A stretch of 64,000 nt of DNA from Corynebacterium simulans. Its GTDB lineage: Bacteria > Actinomycetota > Actinomycetes > Mycobacteriales > Mycobacteriaceae. Below are positions 41,770 to 53,536 of the stretch, in pieces. The notes under the pieces are model-generated. The model ran no database searches and had not been told where the DNA came from. It saw only the letters and a program-made list of their open reading frames with translations. Both the position numbers and the translations under genes were made by a program. Each line of letters begins with the position of its first letter. Position 1 is the first letter of the stretch. The stretch covers positions 124,001-188,000 of the forward strand of contig NZ_CP014634.1 in assembly GCF_001586215.1 (NCBI RefSeq), written 5' to 3'.

Positions 41770-43806
41770 CTAGCCGATGTGGATGGGATCGACTTGGATG
41801 CGCAAAGGAAGCTCGTCCTTGCGCGCGCTGCGGGCGGCATTGGCCTTACGCAAGGCGTTGCCCAATTGGGCACGCGGGCCCAACGGGGTCCTAATCAGTA
41901 CGCGTTGCGGCGGCCCAAATCGCTGCTCGTCATATTCGCCGGGCAGGCTCAGCCCCGGTGGCAACGGTACGGGTCCCAAAACCTCCACGTTTTCCGGTAG
42001 CTCCGCAATAGACATGAAGTGATCCAGGCTGGCATCGGCACCATCGACCGCAGCCATGTGCACTGCTGGCGGGAAACGCACTTCCCGACGCCCCGCCAGC
42101 TCACGGCGTGCGGCACCAACCATGTCCCAATTCAGCAAGGACTGAATGACCGGCAGTTCACCGTCAGCGGCGATGACCACTTCACCGCCCTTGTTGTGCG
42201 AACAGACCAAGGTAGCTGCAGACGCCCACTTAGAGAGAGCTTCCTCCGTGGCGCGCAGATCCTGGCGGTTGAGCAGCGTGCCTGCATCCAACAGCAAAGC
42301 TGCGCCGTAGTGCCCGCCGTGGGCGACGGCCGGTTCTGCGCCCGGCGTTGCGATGACCAGTGCCGCCTCATCTGCGACCTCGTCTACGACCTTGTTGCCG
42401 CCCGAGACAACGATGCGGGTACTCGGAAACGCCCGTCCCAACTCTTCCGCCGTGCGCTCAGAGCCCAGTACGATAGCCCGCAGCCGCGGCGAGCCGCATT
42501 CGACACAGCGGAATTTCGACTCGATGCGGCCACACCACCGACACGTGGGCAAGGAGGCATGGTGCGTATCTCCCCCGCGTCTATCGGCGGCAAGGCCCAA
42601 GGGGCCGTTACAGTGGCGGCAGCGCGCGGGGGCTCGGCAATTGCCGCAAGCCAGAATTGGTGCGTAGCCCTTCCGCGGGACCTGCACGAGCACCGGCTGC
42701 GCACGGTCCAGCGCACGCTTCGCAGCTTGGAAGGCAGGCCCTGTAACCGAGGTGGTTCCGCCCTGCAGATCGCGCGCAACCTGCAGGCCAAACGCCCCTA
42801 CCGCAGTCATTGCAGGACGCCGTGTTTCCAACGTGGATTCACTAGCGAGCAGGTCATGCGCCCACCCAGATTCGACCAGCAGCTGTGTCTCTGCGCTGCG
42901 GGCATGCCCCGCCAGAATCAGACTGCAGCCTTCCTTAGCTGAGCGCGTGGTCAGCACCTCGCGGGTGTGGACATAGGGTTTTAGGTTATCTACGAGGTTG
43001 TCGTTGCCATCATCAAAAATGAACGCCAGGCGTAGGTTCTGTACCGGCGCAAAGGCCGCCGAGCGGGTACCCAACACAATGCGCGCCTGCCCCACCAAAG
43101 CGGAAAGATATCGGCGGTAGCGTGCCTGCGGACCCGTGGCATTGCCCAAGACGGTGATCTGCTTGGCTGCGACCACTTTTCGCAAAGCCTTTTCCAGCTT
43201 GTCGACGCCGCGTTGGTCCGGCACCACGAGCAAGACTCCGCCGCCGTCGAGTGCCACTTTTGCGGCCAATGTCGCGACGGCACTCGCCCAGTCATCGCCC
43301 GGCGCAATCTGCCATGCGGCGCGGGCCAGCCCACCGGCCAATACCGAGTCCACAAAGGACTCACCATGCTGATATGCCGACCACCCCGAAAGAACTGGTT
43401 CTTGTGCCTCGCCCATCTCCTCCCACGGGGTGGCGAGATCGGATTCTTCTGCCTTGGCATGCCGCGGCGGAATCGCGGAGCGAATAATGTCTGAGCGCAC
43501 CGCCCCATAGCGGGCCGCGAGCGACTCGATGAGTTCGGCAAGCTCAGCTGAGTAGACCGCATAAGGCGAAATCACGCGGTCCAGATAGCGCAGCTGGCCG
43601 TCGAACTCGCTGTCATTGCGGCGCTCCAAAACGATGGCGTCTGTCAGCCGCCCATTGAAGCGGATGCGCACGCGCACGCCGGGCTTAGCAGCAGCCGACT
43701 GCGATTCGTCGACGCGATAATCGAAGCCGCGGTCTAGGTGGGCGACGCCCAATAAAGGCAACACCCGCGCGACCGGTTTATGGGCGGCGGGTGTTCTAGC
43801 TGGCAT
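41770..43806 (-). CDS. priA: PriA-like primosomal protein N', helicase motifs degenerate
   Basis: A 678-residue homologue of the replication-restart helicase. The 3'-DNA-binding domain (about 10-110) and four CxxC pairs for zinc (from about residue 380: ACGNC, RCRHC, TCRWC, KFRCVEC) are kept. The helicase core is degraded: the P-loop region reads APGDDWAS (about 168-175) and the DEEH box reads DDGN (265-268). This pattern is typical of actinobacterial PriA, so it likely acts as a DNA-binding restart factor and not as an ATP-driven helicase. It ends 11 bases before metK. Confidence 0.88.
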   Translation of the reverse strand: MPARTPAAHKPVARVLPLLGVAHLDRGFDYRVDESQSAAAKPGVRVRIRFNGRLTDAIVLERRNDSEFDGQLRYLDRVISPYAVYSAELAELIESLAARYGAVRSDIIRSAIPPRHAKAEESDLATPWEEMGEAQEPVLSGWSAYQHGESFVDSVLAGGLARAAWQIAPGDDWASAVATLAAKVALDGGGVLLVVPDQRGVDKLEKALRKVVAAKQITVLGNATGPQARYRRYLSALVGQARIVLGTRSAAFAPVQNLRLAFIFDDGNDNLVDNLKPYVHTREVLTTRSAKEGCSLILAGHARSAETQLLVESGWAHDLLASESTLETRRPAMTAVGAFGLQVARDLQGGTTSVTGPAFQAAKRALDRAQPVLVQVPRKGYAPILACGNCRAPARCRHCNGPLGLAADRRGGDTHHASLPTCRWCGRIESKFRCVECGSPRLRAIVLGSERTAEELGRAFPSTRIVVSGGNKVVDEVADEAALVIATPGAEPAVAHGGHYGAALLLDAGTLLNRQDLRATEEALSKWASAATLVCSHNKGGEVVIAADGELPVIQSLLNWDMVGAARRELAGRREVRFPPAVHMAAVDGADASLDHFMSIAELPENVEVLGPVPLPPGLSLPGEYDEQRFGPPQRVLIRTPLGPRAQLGNALRKANAARSARKDELPLRIQVDPIHIG

Positions 43807-43817
43807 AGGCTCTGATA

Positions 43818-45050
<1,233 letters not shown>

Positions 45051-45143
45051 AGATATTCCTTAGTGCAGACAGAAAAGCTTAACTAGCGAAAGCTCTTTTA
45101 GCGTTCGATGCATGGTTCTGGCCCCAAGCTTTAACAACTAGCC

Positions 45144-45149
45144 AGCATA
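45144..45149 (-). promoter_or_regulatory. Candidate -10 box of metK
   Basis: TATGCT on the minus strand overlaps the McbR-type operator by two bases. This would give an mRNA leader of roughly 85-90 bases. Confidence 0.4.
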
Positions 45150-45163
45150 GACCAAGCGGTCTA
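45148..45163. promoter_or_regulatory. McbR-type operator upstream of metK
   Basis: TAGACCAAGCGGTCTA fits the TAGAC-N6-GTCTA consensus exactly. It lies about 98 bases upstream of the metK start, next to the likely -10 box. McbR (TetR family) represses methionine and SAM genes in C. glutamicum. Confidence 0.85.
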
Positions 45164-45184
45164 TTAAATCAATTAGGCTTTTAT

Positions 45185-46486
45185 CTAGTTGCCCATTATC
45201 TCTTGTACTGCGTCGAGGATTTGGGACGCGACCACATGCTTTGAACCATGAGCCACCACTTGCGGCGCTGCATCACGACTTAAAATCCAGCCCTCGCTAT
45301 CAGACTGCCCAAAGACCTTACCCTCGCCCACCTCGTTGGCCATCAAGAGGTCACAGCCCTTCTTCAAAAACTTTTTCTTGGCAAAATCGAGCGCGGAATG
45401 GGTGGCATCGCCGGTCTCCGCGGCAAAGCCCACGATGACGGCATTGGGGTTAAGCTCGCCGGCATCACGCTTGGCGACGATCCCTTTGAGTACATCAGGG
45501 TTCTCCACTAACTGGATGCTAGAAAGCTCGGCATCTGCCTGACCTTTCTTCATCTTTGACTCTGCAATGTGTGCCGGGCGGTAATCGGCAACGGCAGCGG
45601 CCATGATGACCACGTCTGCATCGCGCGCTTCCTCCTCCATCGCCGCCTGTAGCTCCGCCGTCGAAACAACCTTGCGAACCTTTGCCCCAGACGGAACAGG
45701 CAGCTTCTCCGTGTTACCGGCGACGAGGGTGACGTTCGCGCCGCGTTGTGCGGCAATCTCGGCAAGTGCGAAGCCTTGCCGGCCGGAGGAACGGTTACCC
45801 AAGTAACGCACCGGGTCAAGGTTCTCCTGCGTACCGCCTGCAGAAATAACGACATTCTTGCCTGCAAGCCCCTGGCCCATGCGGTAGCCCGCCAACTCGG
45901 TGCGCACGAGCTCGGCAATCTGCTCTGGCTCGGGCAAACGCCCCGGGCCCGAATCGCGGCCGGTTAGGCGGCCGTGTGCTGGCTCCATCACGGTGATTCC
46001 GCGGCGCCGCAAGGTGGCAACGTTATCCACCGTGGCCGGGTTCTGCCACATCTCGGTGTGCATTGCAGGGACAACGATGACAGGGCAGGTCGCCACCAGC
46101 ACCGTGGCCGTCAGCAAGTCATCGGCACGGCCAGCGGCGATGCGGGAGATGACATCGGCCGTGGCGGGAGCTACAACAACGGCGTCTGCGTGCTGACCAA
46201 TATTGACGTGCTGGACTGAATCCACATCATCGAAAACCGAGGTGCTCACGGGGTTGCCAGAAAGCGCCTCAAAGGTAGCCGCGCCCACGAACTGCAGTGC
46301 CGCTTGAGTTGGCACAACGCGGACGCTATCTCCGTGCTCTTTGAAGTCGCGGACTAAATGGCAAGCCTTGTATGCGGCGATACCACCGGCTACTCCCACC
46401 ACGATATTGCGCGGCCGAGCGGATGTTTCTGATGCAGTAGAAGGCGCGGAAGAAGATGCAGAAGAATGAAGGTTCGCTTGATTCAC
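45185..46486 (-). CDS. coaBC: Bifunctional phosphopantothenoylcysteine decarboxylase/synthetase
   Basis: A 433-residue CoA-synthesis fusion. The N-terminal CoaC domain (about 25-205) is an HFCD flavoprotein with VGVAGGIAAYKACHLVR (about 32-48) and PAMHTEMWQNPA (about 139-150, catalytic-site region). The C-terminal CoaB domain (about 206-430) has the VISAGGTQENLDPVRYLGN start and joins cysteine to phosphopantothenate with CTP. GTG start; the Ser-rich leader (about 6-25) has no alternative start in it. Also called dfp. Confidence 0.94.
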   Translation of the reverse strand: MNQANLHSSASSSAPSTASETSARPRNIVVGVAGGIAAYKACHLVRDFKEHGDSVRVVPTQAALQFVGAATFEALSGNPVSTSVFDDVDSVQHVNIGQHADAVVVAPATADVISRIAAGRADDLLTATVLVATCPVIVVPAMHTEMWQNPATVDNVATLRRRGITVMEPAHGRLTGRDSGPGRLPEPEQIAELVRTELAGYRMGQGLAGKNVVISAGGTQENLDPVRYLGNRSSGRQGFALAEIAAQRGANVTLVAGNTEKLPVPSGAKVRKVVSTAELQAAMEEEARDADVVIMAAAVADYRPAHIAESKMKKGQADAELSSIQLVENPDVLKGIVAKRDAGELNPNAVIVGFAAETGDATHSALDFAKKKFLKKGCDLLMANEVGEGKVFGQSDSEGWILSRDAAPQVVAHGSKHVVASQILDAVQEIMGN

Positions 46487-46534
46487 CCGGCCAATTCTAC
46501 AGCCCGGAAACTTTTCGGCCGCAAGACGCCAAAA

Positions 46535-46577
46535 GGCCCAGGCTCCCCCGCCAAGATGGCGGCAGGATACCTGGGCC
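46535..46577 (-). terminator. Terminator downstream of rpoZ
   Basis: GGCCCAGG / CCTGGGCC outer stem with an inner CCGCC/GGCGG stem. On the minus strand it is followed by TTTTGG. It lies between rpoZ and coaBC. Confidence 0.8.
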
Positions 46578-46600
46578 CGACAAAGCTTATTTGAAAGCTT

Positions 46601-46903
46601 TTACTTTCCTTCCTCGTGATCGAGGAGACCAGCTTCAATCTCACGCAGAGCGATGGAAAGCGGCTTCTCGCCCGCCTCAGGGGTTACCAGAGGACCGACA
46701 AACTCGAAGACACCCTCATCCTGCTCTTGGTAGTAGCTGTTGATCTGACGCGCGCGCTTAGCGGCGAAGATCACCAGAGCGTACTTGGACGAGACCTTAT
46801 CGAGGAGCTCGTCGATCGGCGGAGCAGTAATGCCCACTGGCGGATCGAACACTGGCTCTGGCTTCGGGGCCTCAGCATTAGCAGGGGTGGTCACGTTAGT
46901 CAC
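46601..46903 (-). CDS. rpoZ: RNA polymerase omega subunit
   Basis: A 100-residue subunit that helps fold and hold the beta' subunit. The conserved part is [20 protein letters not shown] (about 25-44), then AAKRARQIN and the C-terminal [17 protein letters not shown] at 46903 is chosen because AAAGG lies five bases upstream; a GTG two codons earlier has no room for a ribosome site. It follows gmk in the usual mihF-gmk-rpoZ order. Confidence 0.93.
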   Translation of the reverse strand: MTNVTTPANAEAPKPEPVFDPPVGITAPPIDELLDKVSSKYALVIFAAKRARQINSYYQEQDEGVFEFVGPLVTPEAGEKPLSIALREIEAGLLDHEEGK

Positions 46904-46943
46904 ATGCACCTTTACTTCACTTGGAAATGGTCAAAATCTAGTT

Positions 46944-47513
46944 CTATCCCTGCAGGATAGCACTAATAGCTGCCACGGCGTCATCAAGATTCTCATTGAC
47001 AACGACGTGCTCGAACTCGTCTTGTGCGGCAAGTTCAGCGTGTGCGGTCTTAAGCCTACGGTCGATGACGTCCTGCGGCTCGGTGCCACGGCCGGTCAGG
47101 CGCTCAACGAGCACCTCCCATGACGGCGGCGCCAAGAACACGGTCTTTGCTTCCGGCAGGGCGGCCTTGACGTTGCGAGCGCCTTCCAGGTCCACCTCTA
47201 CGAGTACGGGGCGGCCTGCCTCCATTGCTTCCTTTACGGGCTGTGCAGGAGTGCCGGAGCGCTGGAGCCCGCCGTGAATATCTGCCCATTCGAGCATTTC
47301 ACCGGCGTCAATGCGCTGCTGGAAAGCTTCAGGAGTAACGAAGAAATAGTCAACCCCGTCCTGCTCACCAGGTCGGGGTTGACGCGTCGTCATTGAGACG
47401 CTGAAGTACAGCTGATCGACGTCATCGCGCAGACGCGAAACCACAGTGGACTTACCCACAGCGGAAGGCCCAGCCAGAACGACCAGGTTACCGCGTGCAG
47501 TTGCGTCAGACAT
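46944..47513 (-). CDS. gmk: Guanylate kinase
   Basis: A 189-residue kinase that makes GDP from GMP. The P-loop is GPSAVGKST (about 15-23). The GMP-binding parts are [20 protein letters not shown] (about 38-57) and [11 protein letters not shown] (about 71-81). Located 8 bases after mihF, in the gene order shared by actinobacteria. Confidence 0.96.
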   Translation of the reverse strand: MSDATARGNLVVLAGPSAVGKSTVVSRLRDDVDQLYFSVSMTTRQPRPGEQDGVDYFFVTPEAFQQRIDAGEMLEWADIHGGLQRSGTPAQPVKEAMEAGRPVLVEVDLEGARNVKAALPEAKTVFLAPPSWEVLVERLTGRGTEPQDVIDRRLKTAHAELAAQDEFEHVVVNENLDDAVAAISAILQG

Positions 47514-47521
47514 CGCGAATC

Positions 47522-47842
47522 TTATTCGCCGTAGCCGAAGCGCTCGAGCAGGGCACGGCGCTGACGATCGCCGAGGCCGCGCAGACGACGGGTCTGAGCA
47601 ATCTCGAGATCTTCCATGATTTCCTTAGCCTTGACCTTGCCAACCTTCGGCAAAGCCTCGAGGAGAGCGGAGACCTTGGTCTTACCGATGATCTCGTCGG
47701 TCTCAGCCTTGTCCAGAACGTCCTTCAGGTTGGTTTCGCCGCGCTTCAGCGCAGCCTTGAGCTCGGCGCGAGCCTTGCGGGCCTCAGCGGCCTTTGCGAG
47801 AGCTTCCTTGCGCTGCTCATCAGTCAACTTTGGAAGGGCCAC
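47522..47842 (-). CDS. mihF: MihF, actinobacterial integration host factor
   Basis: A 106-residue nucleoid-associated protein, unrelated in fold to IHF of E. coli but first found as a host factor for mycobacteriophage L5 integration. It is rich in Lys/Arg/Ala, with an N-terminal helix (about 6-45) and the helix-two-turn-helix [20 protein letters not shown] (about 58-77). The start is GTG with GGAGG 6 bases upstream. The first part matches the mycobacterial short form. It has a long structured leader upstream. Confidence 0.95.
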   Translation of the reverse strand: MALPKLTDEQRKEALAKAAEARKARAELKAALKRGETNLKDVLDKAETDEIIGKTKVSALLEALPKVGKVKAKEIMEDLEIAQTRRLRGLGDRQRRALLERFGYGE

Positions 47843-47991
47843 GGGTTTCCTCCGATTTCATTAGATTGATAATTTACGTCCAGTAAGTCTTACCAGAATT
47901 CGGTCGCGAAAACGGGAATCAAAATCCCGCTGTGCCGAGCAAAACGACTAAAACCACTAGTCACAGGCTCGGCGCGAACCGACTTCTGGCA
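47843..47991 (-). promoter_or_regulatory. Structured 5' leader of mihF
   Basis: About 143 transcribed bases between the mihF promoter and its GTG. It holds a nested hairpin (GCCGAGC/GCTCGGC at 47934-47973 with inner GACTA/TAGTC). This is followed by CGGGA...TCCCG (47913-47929) and TTTT, a weak terminator-like element. It may be an attenuator, or the last stop for pyrF transcripts. Confidence 0.45.
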
Positions 47992-48020
47992 ATCCTAGCA
48001 CTGGTGATTACGCGATGACA
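47992..48020 (-). promoter_or_regulatory. Candidate mihF promoter
   Basis: On the minus strand TGTCAT (48020..48015) and TAGGAT (47997..47992) are separated by 17 bases. The -35 lies inside a 9-bp inverted repeat CGCGATGAC/GTCATCGCG (48011-48063), which could be an operator or the pyrF terminator stem. Confidence 0.5.
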
Positions 48021-48121
48021 TCATTTGGGTCCGTATTGTACGGAATTCCTGCACGTCATCGCGGTGCGTTTCTCAAAGTACCAGGTAAATGGCGGGCCTT
48101 ATAATCGGCCGCGCCATAACC

Positions 48122-48973
48122 TTAAAAAGCGGTCTCTTCGGTGGCCTCTGCCAGGGAAGATTTCACTGCTTCACGCAGGTCAACAACCTGCGGGCCAGCG
48201 GAAAGGACCGAACGGGAAACGCTGGCGAAACCCAACTGCGGGGCCGCCGCAGTGATTACTTTCACGTCCTGCGCAGTAGCACCTTGGGCACCGACGCCCG
48301 GCAGCAAAACCGGGCCGTTCAGCTCGTCTAGGACAGGCGGCTGCGCAAGCGTGGCGCCGACTACGACGCCGACGTTGCCCGGACGTCCTGCGACTTTGTA
48401 CGCGGCATTGAGCGCGGCGCATTGGTTGACCACGCCCTGCGCCAGCGTCACGCCTTCTTCGTCCATGATGGACTGAAACGCCACGGCCTCCGGGTTGGAA
48501 GTTGCAGCCAGAACGAAGACTCCCCTGCCCTTTTCTTCCGCCAGGTCGAACACCGGCTGGAGCGAACCGACTCCTAGATATGGAGAGACGGTCACTGCAT
48601 CCGCGGACAACGGCGAATCATCGCTAAGCCATGCAGCAGCATAGCCGGCCATCGTGGAGCCGATGTCGCCACGCTTGGCGTCGGCAAGCGTCAAGCAACC
48701 TGCTTCACGCAAGTCCCGCAGGGTCTCTTCCAACACCGCAAAGCCCGCAGACCCAAAGCGCTCGAAGAAGGCCACCTGCGGCTTAACCATTGCGACGGTC
48801 TCGGCGAATGCCTCCACGCAGGTACCCGCGAATCTCCGTAGCCCATCGACGTCGTCGTTTAAGCCCCAAGCACGCAGCAGATGCGCATGCGGGTCGATGC
48901 CCACGCACAGCCTGCCGCGCTCGGCACCGGCAGCGACGAGCCGCTCACCGAAGGTGCTAGTGCTTTGCGTCAT
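48122..48973 (-). CDS. pyrF: Orotidine-5'-phosphate decarboxylase (mycobacterial type)
   Basis: A 283-residue last enzyme of UMP synthesis. The catalytic lysine is in [17 protein letters not shown] (about 89-105), the pattern of the longer PyrF class. [12 protein letters not shown] near 21-32 binds the substrate. ATG at 48973 overlaps the carB stop by 17 bases; further upstream extension would run inside carB. Last gene of pyrR-pyrB-pyrC-carA-carB-pyrF. Confidence 0.95.
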   Translation of the reverse strand: MTQSTSTFGERLVAAGAERGRLCVGIDPHAHLLRAWGLNDDVDGLRRFAGTCVEAFAETVAMVKPQVAFFERFGSAGFAVLEETLRDLREAGCLTLADAKRGDIGSTMAGYAAAWLSDDSPLSADAVTVSPYLGVGSLQPVFDLAEEKGRGVFVLAATSNPEAVAFQSIMDEEGVTLAQGVVNQCAALNAAYKVAGRPGNVGVVVGATLAQPPVLDELNGPVLLPGVGAQGATAQDVKVITAAAPQLGFASVSRSVLSAGPQVVDLREAVKSSLAEATEETAF

Positions 48974-51900
48974 GCTCAAGCTCCTGCAGTGCACGTACCT
49001 CAAGGTTGCCGATGCGCAGCGCCTCGATGCCCTGGACCGCAGCGGTAACGCCCTGGACGGTGGTAACAAGCGGAACGCCCACGGAAACAGCCGCCGCGCG
49101 GATGTCGTAGCCGTCGTGGCGTGCGTTGTCTGAACCAGCCGGGGTATTGAGGATGAGGTCGACCTTGCCGGCAAGAATCTGGTCAACGATGGACTCCTGG
49201 CCATCTGCTGCCTCGGAGACCTTGACCGCTACCTCGCACTCCACGCCGTTGCGGCGCAGCATCTGCGCGGTGCCTGCGGTAGCCACGATGTTGTAGCCCA
49301 TGAAGGCCAGACGCTGGATTGGGAAGATGAGGGTGCGCTTGTCGCGGTTAGCCACGGAGACGAAGACCGTGCCCTCAGTCGGCAAGTGGCCGAAGGCAGC
49401 GATTTCGCCCTTGGCAAAAGCCGCGCCGAAGTTACTTGCTAGGCCCATGACCTCGCCCGTGGACTTCATCTCTGGGGAGAGCAAGGTATCAAGCAGCGTG
49501 CCGTCTGGGCGGCGGAAGCGGTTGAAAGGCAGCACAGCTTCCTTGACCGCAATCGGGTGCTCCAGTGGCAAGGAACCACCATCAACCTCGGTAGGCAGCA
49601 TGCCTTCTGCACGCAGATTAGCGATGGACTCGCCCATCATGACGCGAGCTGCAGCCTTAGCCAGCGGCACGCCGGTGGCCTTGGAAACAAAAGGCACGGT
49701 GCGCGATGCGCGCGGGTTCGCCTCGATGACGTACAGCGTGTCATCCTTCAGCGCGTACTGCACGTTCATCAGGCCCTGTACACCGATGCCCTTAGCTAGC
49801 GCGCGGGTGGAGCGGCGAACATTATCGATGTCTTCAGGCCCCAGAGTCATCGGTGGCAGTGCACAGGAGGAGTCACCGGAGTGAATGCCGGCCTCCTCGA
49901 TATGCTCCATCACGCCGGCCAAGTAGACCTCTTCGCCATCGCAGAGAGCATCCACGTCAATCTCGATTGCGTTGTCGAGGAAGCGGTCCACCAATACAGG
50001 GTGGTCGGAGGTGATTTCCGTTGCGCGGTCGATGTAGTCACGCAGGGAGTCCTCATCGTAGACAATCTCCATGCCACGGCCGCCGAGCACGTAGGAAGGA
50101 CGAACCAGGACCGGGTAGCCGATGTCGCGGGCTACAGAACGTGCCTCCTCGAAGGAGGTTGCGGTGCCGAAATCTGGCGCTGGAAGCTTTGCTTCTGCCA
50201 GTACCTTGCCGAACTCGCCGCGGTCCTCAGCCAAGTCGATTGCCGCAGCGGAGGTACCGACGACTGGAACACCAGCCTCGGTCAGGCGCTCTGCAAGGCC
50301 CAGCGGAGTCTGGCCGCCGAGCTGAACGATGACGCCGGCAACTGGGCCGGACTGGGTCTCAGCGTGGTAGACCTCCATAACGTCCTCGAAGGTCAACGGC
50401 TCGAAGTACAGGCGGTCAGCGGTGTCATAGTCAGTTGAGACCGTCTCCGGGTTGCAGTTGACCATGACGGTCTCGTAGCCGCGCTCGGACAGCTCCAACG
50501 CTGCGTGGACGCAGGAGTAGTCGAACTCGATGCCCTGGCCAATACGGTTCGGGCCAGAGCCCAAAATGATGACCTTGCCCAACTTATCGGCAGGCATCGG
50601 CTTGACCTCGGACTCTGCGTCTGGGTCCAGCTCGTAGGAGCTGTAATGGTACGGGGTCTGCGCCTCGAACTCGCCAGCACAAGTATCGACCGTCTTGTAG
50701 ACCGGGCGAATGCCCAGCGACCAGCGCAGGGATCGCACGCCATCTTCGCCAGCGAACTCGGTACGCAGGGCGGCAATCTGGGCGTCGGAAAGCCCGTAGA
50801 ACTTCGCCTCACGCAACAGCTGCGCGTCCAGGACCGGTGCGTTCAGCAGCTCCTCGCGGAAGTCAACCAAGGCCTTGAGCTCAGCAAGGAACCATGGGTC
50901 GATCTGGGAGTGCTCGTAGAGCTGTTCGACGCTAGCGCCGAGGCGGAAAGCCAGTTCTACGTCGTACATGCGGCCCTCGGTCGGACGCTCTAGGTCCTTG
51001 AGCACTGCATCCAGGTCCGTCGCGCGATCGCCGGCGAAGTACTCATCCGGGCGGGTCCAGAAGCCGTGCTGCTTGGACTCCAGGGAGCGCATGACCTTGT
51101 TGAGACCGGCGATGTAGTTACGGCCGATGCCCATGGCCTCGCCGACGGACTTCATCGTGGTGGTCAGGGTGTCATCAGCGCCCGGGAACTTCTCAAAGGC
51201 AAAGCGTGGTGCCTTGACGATGACGTAGTCCAAGGTCGGCTCGAATGCCGCAGGGGTAACGCCGGTGATGTCGTTTTGTACTTCGTCAAGGGTGTAGCCG
51301 ATTGCCAACTTGGCTGCCAACTTCGCGATTGGGAAGCCGGTGGCCTTGGAAGCCAGCGCGGAGGAACGAGACACACGCGGGTTCATCTCGATGACGATGA
51401 TGCGGCCATCAACCGGGTTGACGGCGAACTGGATGTTGCAGCCGCCGGTGTCAACGCCGACCTCGCGAATAATCGCAATGCCGAGGTCACGCATCTTCTG
51501 GTACTCGCGGTCGGTCAAGGTCAGAGCCGGAGCAACGGTGACGGAATCACCGGTGTGCACGCCCAAGGCATCGACGTTTTCGATGGAGGCAATGACCACT
51601 ACGTTATCGTCGCCGTCGCGCATGAGCTCCAGCTCGAATTCCTTCCAACCGAGGATGGATTCCTCGATGAGCACGTTTGCCTCGGGTGAAGCAGCTAGGC
51701 CGCCGCCTGCGATGCGGTCGAGATCTTCCTGGTTATAAGCCAGGCCAGAGCCCAAGCCGCCCATGGTGAAAGAAGGACGCACGACTACCGGCAGGCCGAG
51801 CTCTGCGACGGTCTCGTGCACCTCGTCCATGTTGTGGCACACGCGGGAACGCGCGGACTCGCCGCCGATGGACTCGACGATGTCCTTGAACTTCTGGCGG

Positions 51901-52298
51901 TCCTCACCACGCTCAATCGCCTCAATGTCGGCGCCGATGAGCTCGATGCCGTACTTGTCCAAGATGCCTGCGCGGTCCAACTGCACCGCAGCATTCAGTG
52001 CGGTTTGTCCGCCCAGGGTTGCAAGCACCGCATCAATCTTGTGGCCTTCTTGCTGTTCCTTAACAATGATCTTTTCGATGAACTCAGGGTCAATCGGCTC
52101 CACGTAGGTGTGGTCTGCGAATTCTGGGTCCGTCATGATGGTTGCCGGGTTGGAGTTGACCAGCGTGACACGCAGGCCTTCTTCCTTCAGCACGCGGCAA
52201 GCCTGGGTGCCGGAGTAGTCGAACTCGCAGGCCTGGCCGATAACAATTGGGCCAGAACCGATAACCAGGACGTGGTTTACATCGTTACGCTTTGGCAT
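48957..52298 (-). CDS. carB: Carbamoyl-phosphate synthase, large subunit
   Basis: A 1113-residue enzyme with two homologous ATP-grasp halves, each with a [18 protein letters not shown] loop (about 13-21 and 565-573). A C-terminal allosteric domain (about 950-1100) is expected to bind UMP or similar effectors. It joins bicarbonate, ammonia and two ATP to carbamoyl phosphate for both pyrimidines and arginine. It is encoded 25 bases after carA and overlaps pyrF. Confidence 0.97.
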   Translation of the reverse strand: MPKRNDVNHVLVIGSGPIVIGQACEFDYSGTQACRVLKEEGLRVTLVNSNPATIMTDPEFADHTYVEPIDPEFIEKIIVKEQQEGHKIDAVLATLGGQTALNAAVQLDRAGILDKYGIELIGADIEAIERGEDRQKFKDIVESIGGESARSRVCHNMDEVHETVAELGLPVVVRPSFTMGGLGSGLAYNQEDLDRIAGGGLAASPEANVLIEESILGWKEFELELMRDGDDNVVVIASIENVDALGVHTGDSVTVAPALTLTDREYQKMRDLGIAIIREVGVDTGGCNIQFAVNPVDGRIIVIEMNPRVSRSSALASKATGFPIAKLAAKLAIGYTLDEVQNDITGVTPAAFEPTLDYVIVKAPRFAFEKFPGADDTLTTTMKSVGEAMGIGRNYIAGLNKVMRSLESKQHGFWTRPDEYFAGDRATDLDAVLKDLERPTEGRMYDVELAFRLGASVEQLYEHSQIDPWFLAELKALVDFREELLNAPVLDAQLLREAKFYGLSDAQIAALRTEFAGEDGVRSLRWSLGIRPVYKTVDTCAGEFEAQTPYHYSSYELDPDAESEVKPMPADKLGKVIILGSGPNRIGQGIEFDYSCVHAALELSERGYETVMVNCNPETVSTDYDTADRLYFEPLTFEDVMEVYHAETQSGPVAGVIVQLGGQTPLGLAERLTEAGVPVVGTSAAAIDLAEDRGEFGKVLAEAKLPAPDFGTATSFEEARSVARDIGYPVLVRPSYVLGGRGMEIVYDEDSLRDYIDRATEITSDHPVLVDRFLDNAIEIDVDALCDGEEVYLAGVMEHIEEAGIHSGDSSCALPPMTLGPEDIDNVRRSTRALAKGIGVQGLMNVQYALKDDTLYVIEANPRASRTVPFVSKATGVPLAKAAARVMMGESIANLRAEGMLPTEVDGGSLPLEHPIAVKEAVLPFNRFRRPDGTLLDTLLSPEMKSTGEVMGLASNFGAAFAKGEIAAFGHLPTEGTVFVSVANRDKRTLIFPIQRLAFMGYNIVATAGTAQMLRRNGVECEVAVKVSEAADGQESIVDQILAGKVDLILNTPAGSDNARHDGYDIRAAAVSVGVPLVTTVQGVTAAVQGIEALRIGNLEVRALQELEHDAKH

Positions 52299-52323
52299 AA
52301 GTTTCTAATCCTCTTCCTGGTGC

Positions 52324-53493
52324 CTACTTGTTAGGGGTCTTTTCGGTCATCAGCTCAACGAACTGATCAAACAGCGGGTTTGCGTCATGCGGGCCCGCAG
52401 CGGACTCTGGGTGATACTGAACGGAGAAAGCCATTCCGTCCTTGAGCGCTACGCCCTCAATCGTGTTGTCGTTGAGACAGGTATGGGTGACGATGCCGCG
52501 GCCGAAGTCGGTATCGAATTCCTCGCCAGCCGGGTTCTCCTGGCCAGACGGACTAGCGATGGCAAAGCCATGGTTTTGCGCGGTGATGTCGATCTTGCCG
52601 GTCAAGACGTTGCGTACCGGTACGTTGATGCCACGGTGCCCGAACTTCATCTTGAAGGTGTCTAGGCCCAGCGCGCGGCCTAGAATCTGGTTGCCAAAGC
52701 AGATTCCGAAGAAGGGAATGCGGGCATCCAGGATGTCGCGGACGATGGCCACCATTTTGTCGGCGGTAGCTGGGTCACCAGGGCCATTCGAGACAAAGAC
52801 GCCATCCGGGTTGTACTGCTTAATCTCAGCATAAGGGGTATTAGCCGGTACCACGATGGTCTCAATGCCGCGCTTGGCAAAGTTGCCCGGCGTAGCGGTC
52901 TTAACACCCATGTCGTAGGCCACGACGGTGAACTTCTTTTCGCCTTCTTCCGCCACGGTATATGGCTTTTCGGTAGCGACCTGCTCAGATAGATCCAGGC
53001 CCTCCATCGATGGCTGGCCCTTGACCTCCTCAAGCAGCTCCTCTACTGGGCGCTGCGCGTCCTCACCGGAGAACAAACCGGCGGCGATGGAGCCATAGTT
53101 GCGCAGGTGACGAACCAAGGTGCGGGTATCGATTCCGCGGATGCCGATGATGCCTTGGGCTTCCATCTCATCCGAAAGGGAACGCTCCGCGCGCCAGTTA
53201 GATACGCGCTGTGCGAGGTCACGAATAACCAGGCCGGCAACCCAAATCTGGTTGCCATGAGACTCGTTGTCTTCGTCGTTCCAGCCGGTGTTACCAATGT
53301 GCGGCGCTGCAGAAACGACGATCTGGCGGTGGTAGGAAGGGTCAGTCAAAGTTTCCTGGTAACCAGTCATTGCAGTGCTGAACACTGCCTCACCGAGGGT
53401 GGTGCCGGTGGCACCAAAGCCGTATCCGCGGAAAGTGCGGCCATCAGCCAGCACGAGAATTGCCGGGATTCTTGCTGGTTTAGTCTCAGTCAC
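52324..53493 (-). CDS. carA: Carbamoyl-phosphate synthase, small (glutaminase) subunit
   Basis: A 389-residue glutamine amidotransferase subunit that supplies ammonia to CarB. The class I triad is present: the cysteine in FFGICFGNQILGRA (about 265-278) and His/Glu in VQYHPESAAGPHD near 362-374. The N-terminal part has GYQETLTDPSYHRQIV, standard for CarA. Gap to pyrC is 43 bases. Confidence 0.97.
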   Translation of the reverse strand: MTETKPARIPAILVLADGRTFRGYGFGATGTTLGEAVFSTAMTGYQETLTDPSYHRQIVVSAAPHIGNTGWNDEDNESHGNQIWVAGLVIRDLAQRVSNWRAERSLSDEMEAQGIIGIRGIDTRTLVRHLRNYGSIAAGLFSGEDAQRPVEELLEEVKGQPSMEGLDLSEQVATEKPYTVAEEGEKKFTVVAYDMGVKTATPGNFAKRGIETIVVPANTPYAEIKQYNPDGVFVSNGPGDPATADKMVAIVRDILDARIPFFGICFGNQILGRALGLDTFKMKFGHRGINVPVRNVLTGKIDITAQNHGFAIASPSGQENPAGEEFDTDFGRGIVTHTCLNDNTIEGVALKDGMAFSVQYHPESAAGPHDANPLFDQFVELMTEKTPNK

Positions 53494-53536
53494 AATGTGG
53501 CCTTTCTGTGGCTTGGTGGGTCTATAGGGTGCAAGG

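Noticed and set aside
45051..45184. SAM riboswitch upstream of metK
   Set aside because: No SAM-I or SAM-IV core is visible, and a McbR-type operator explains control.
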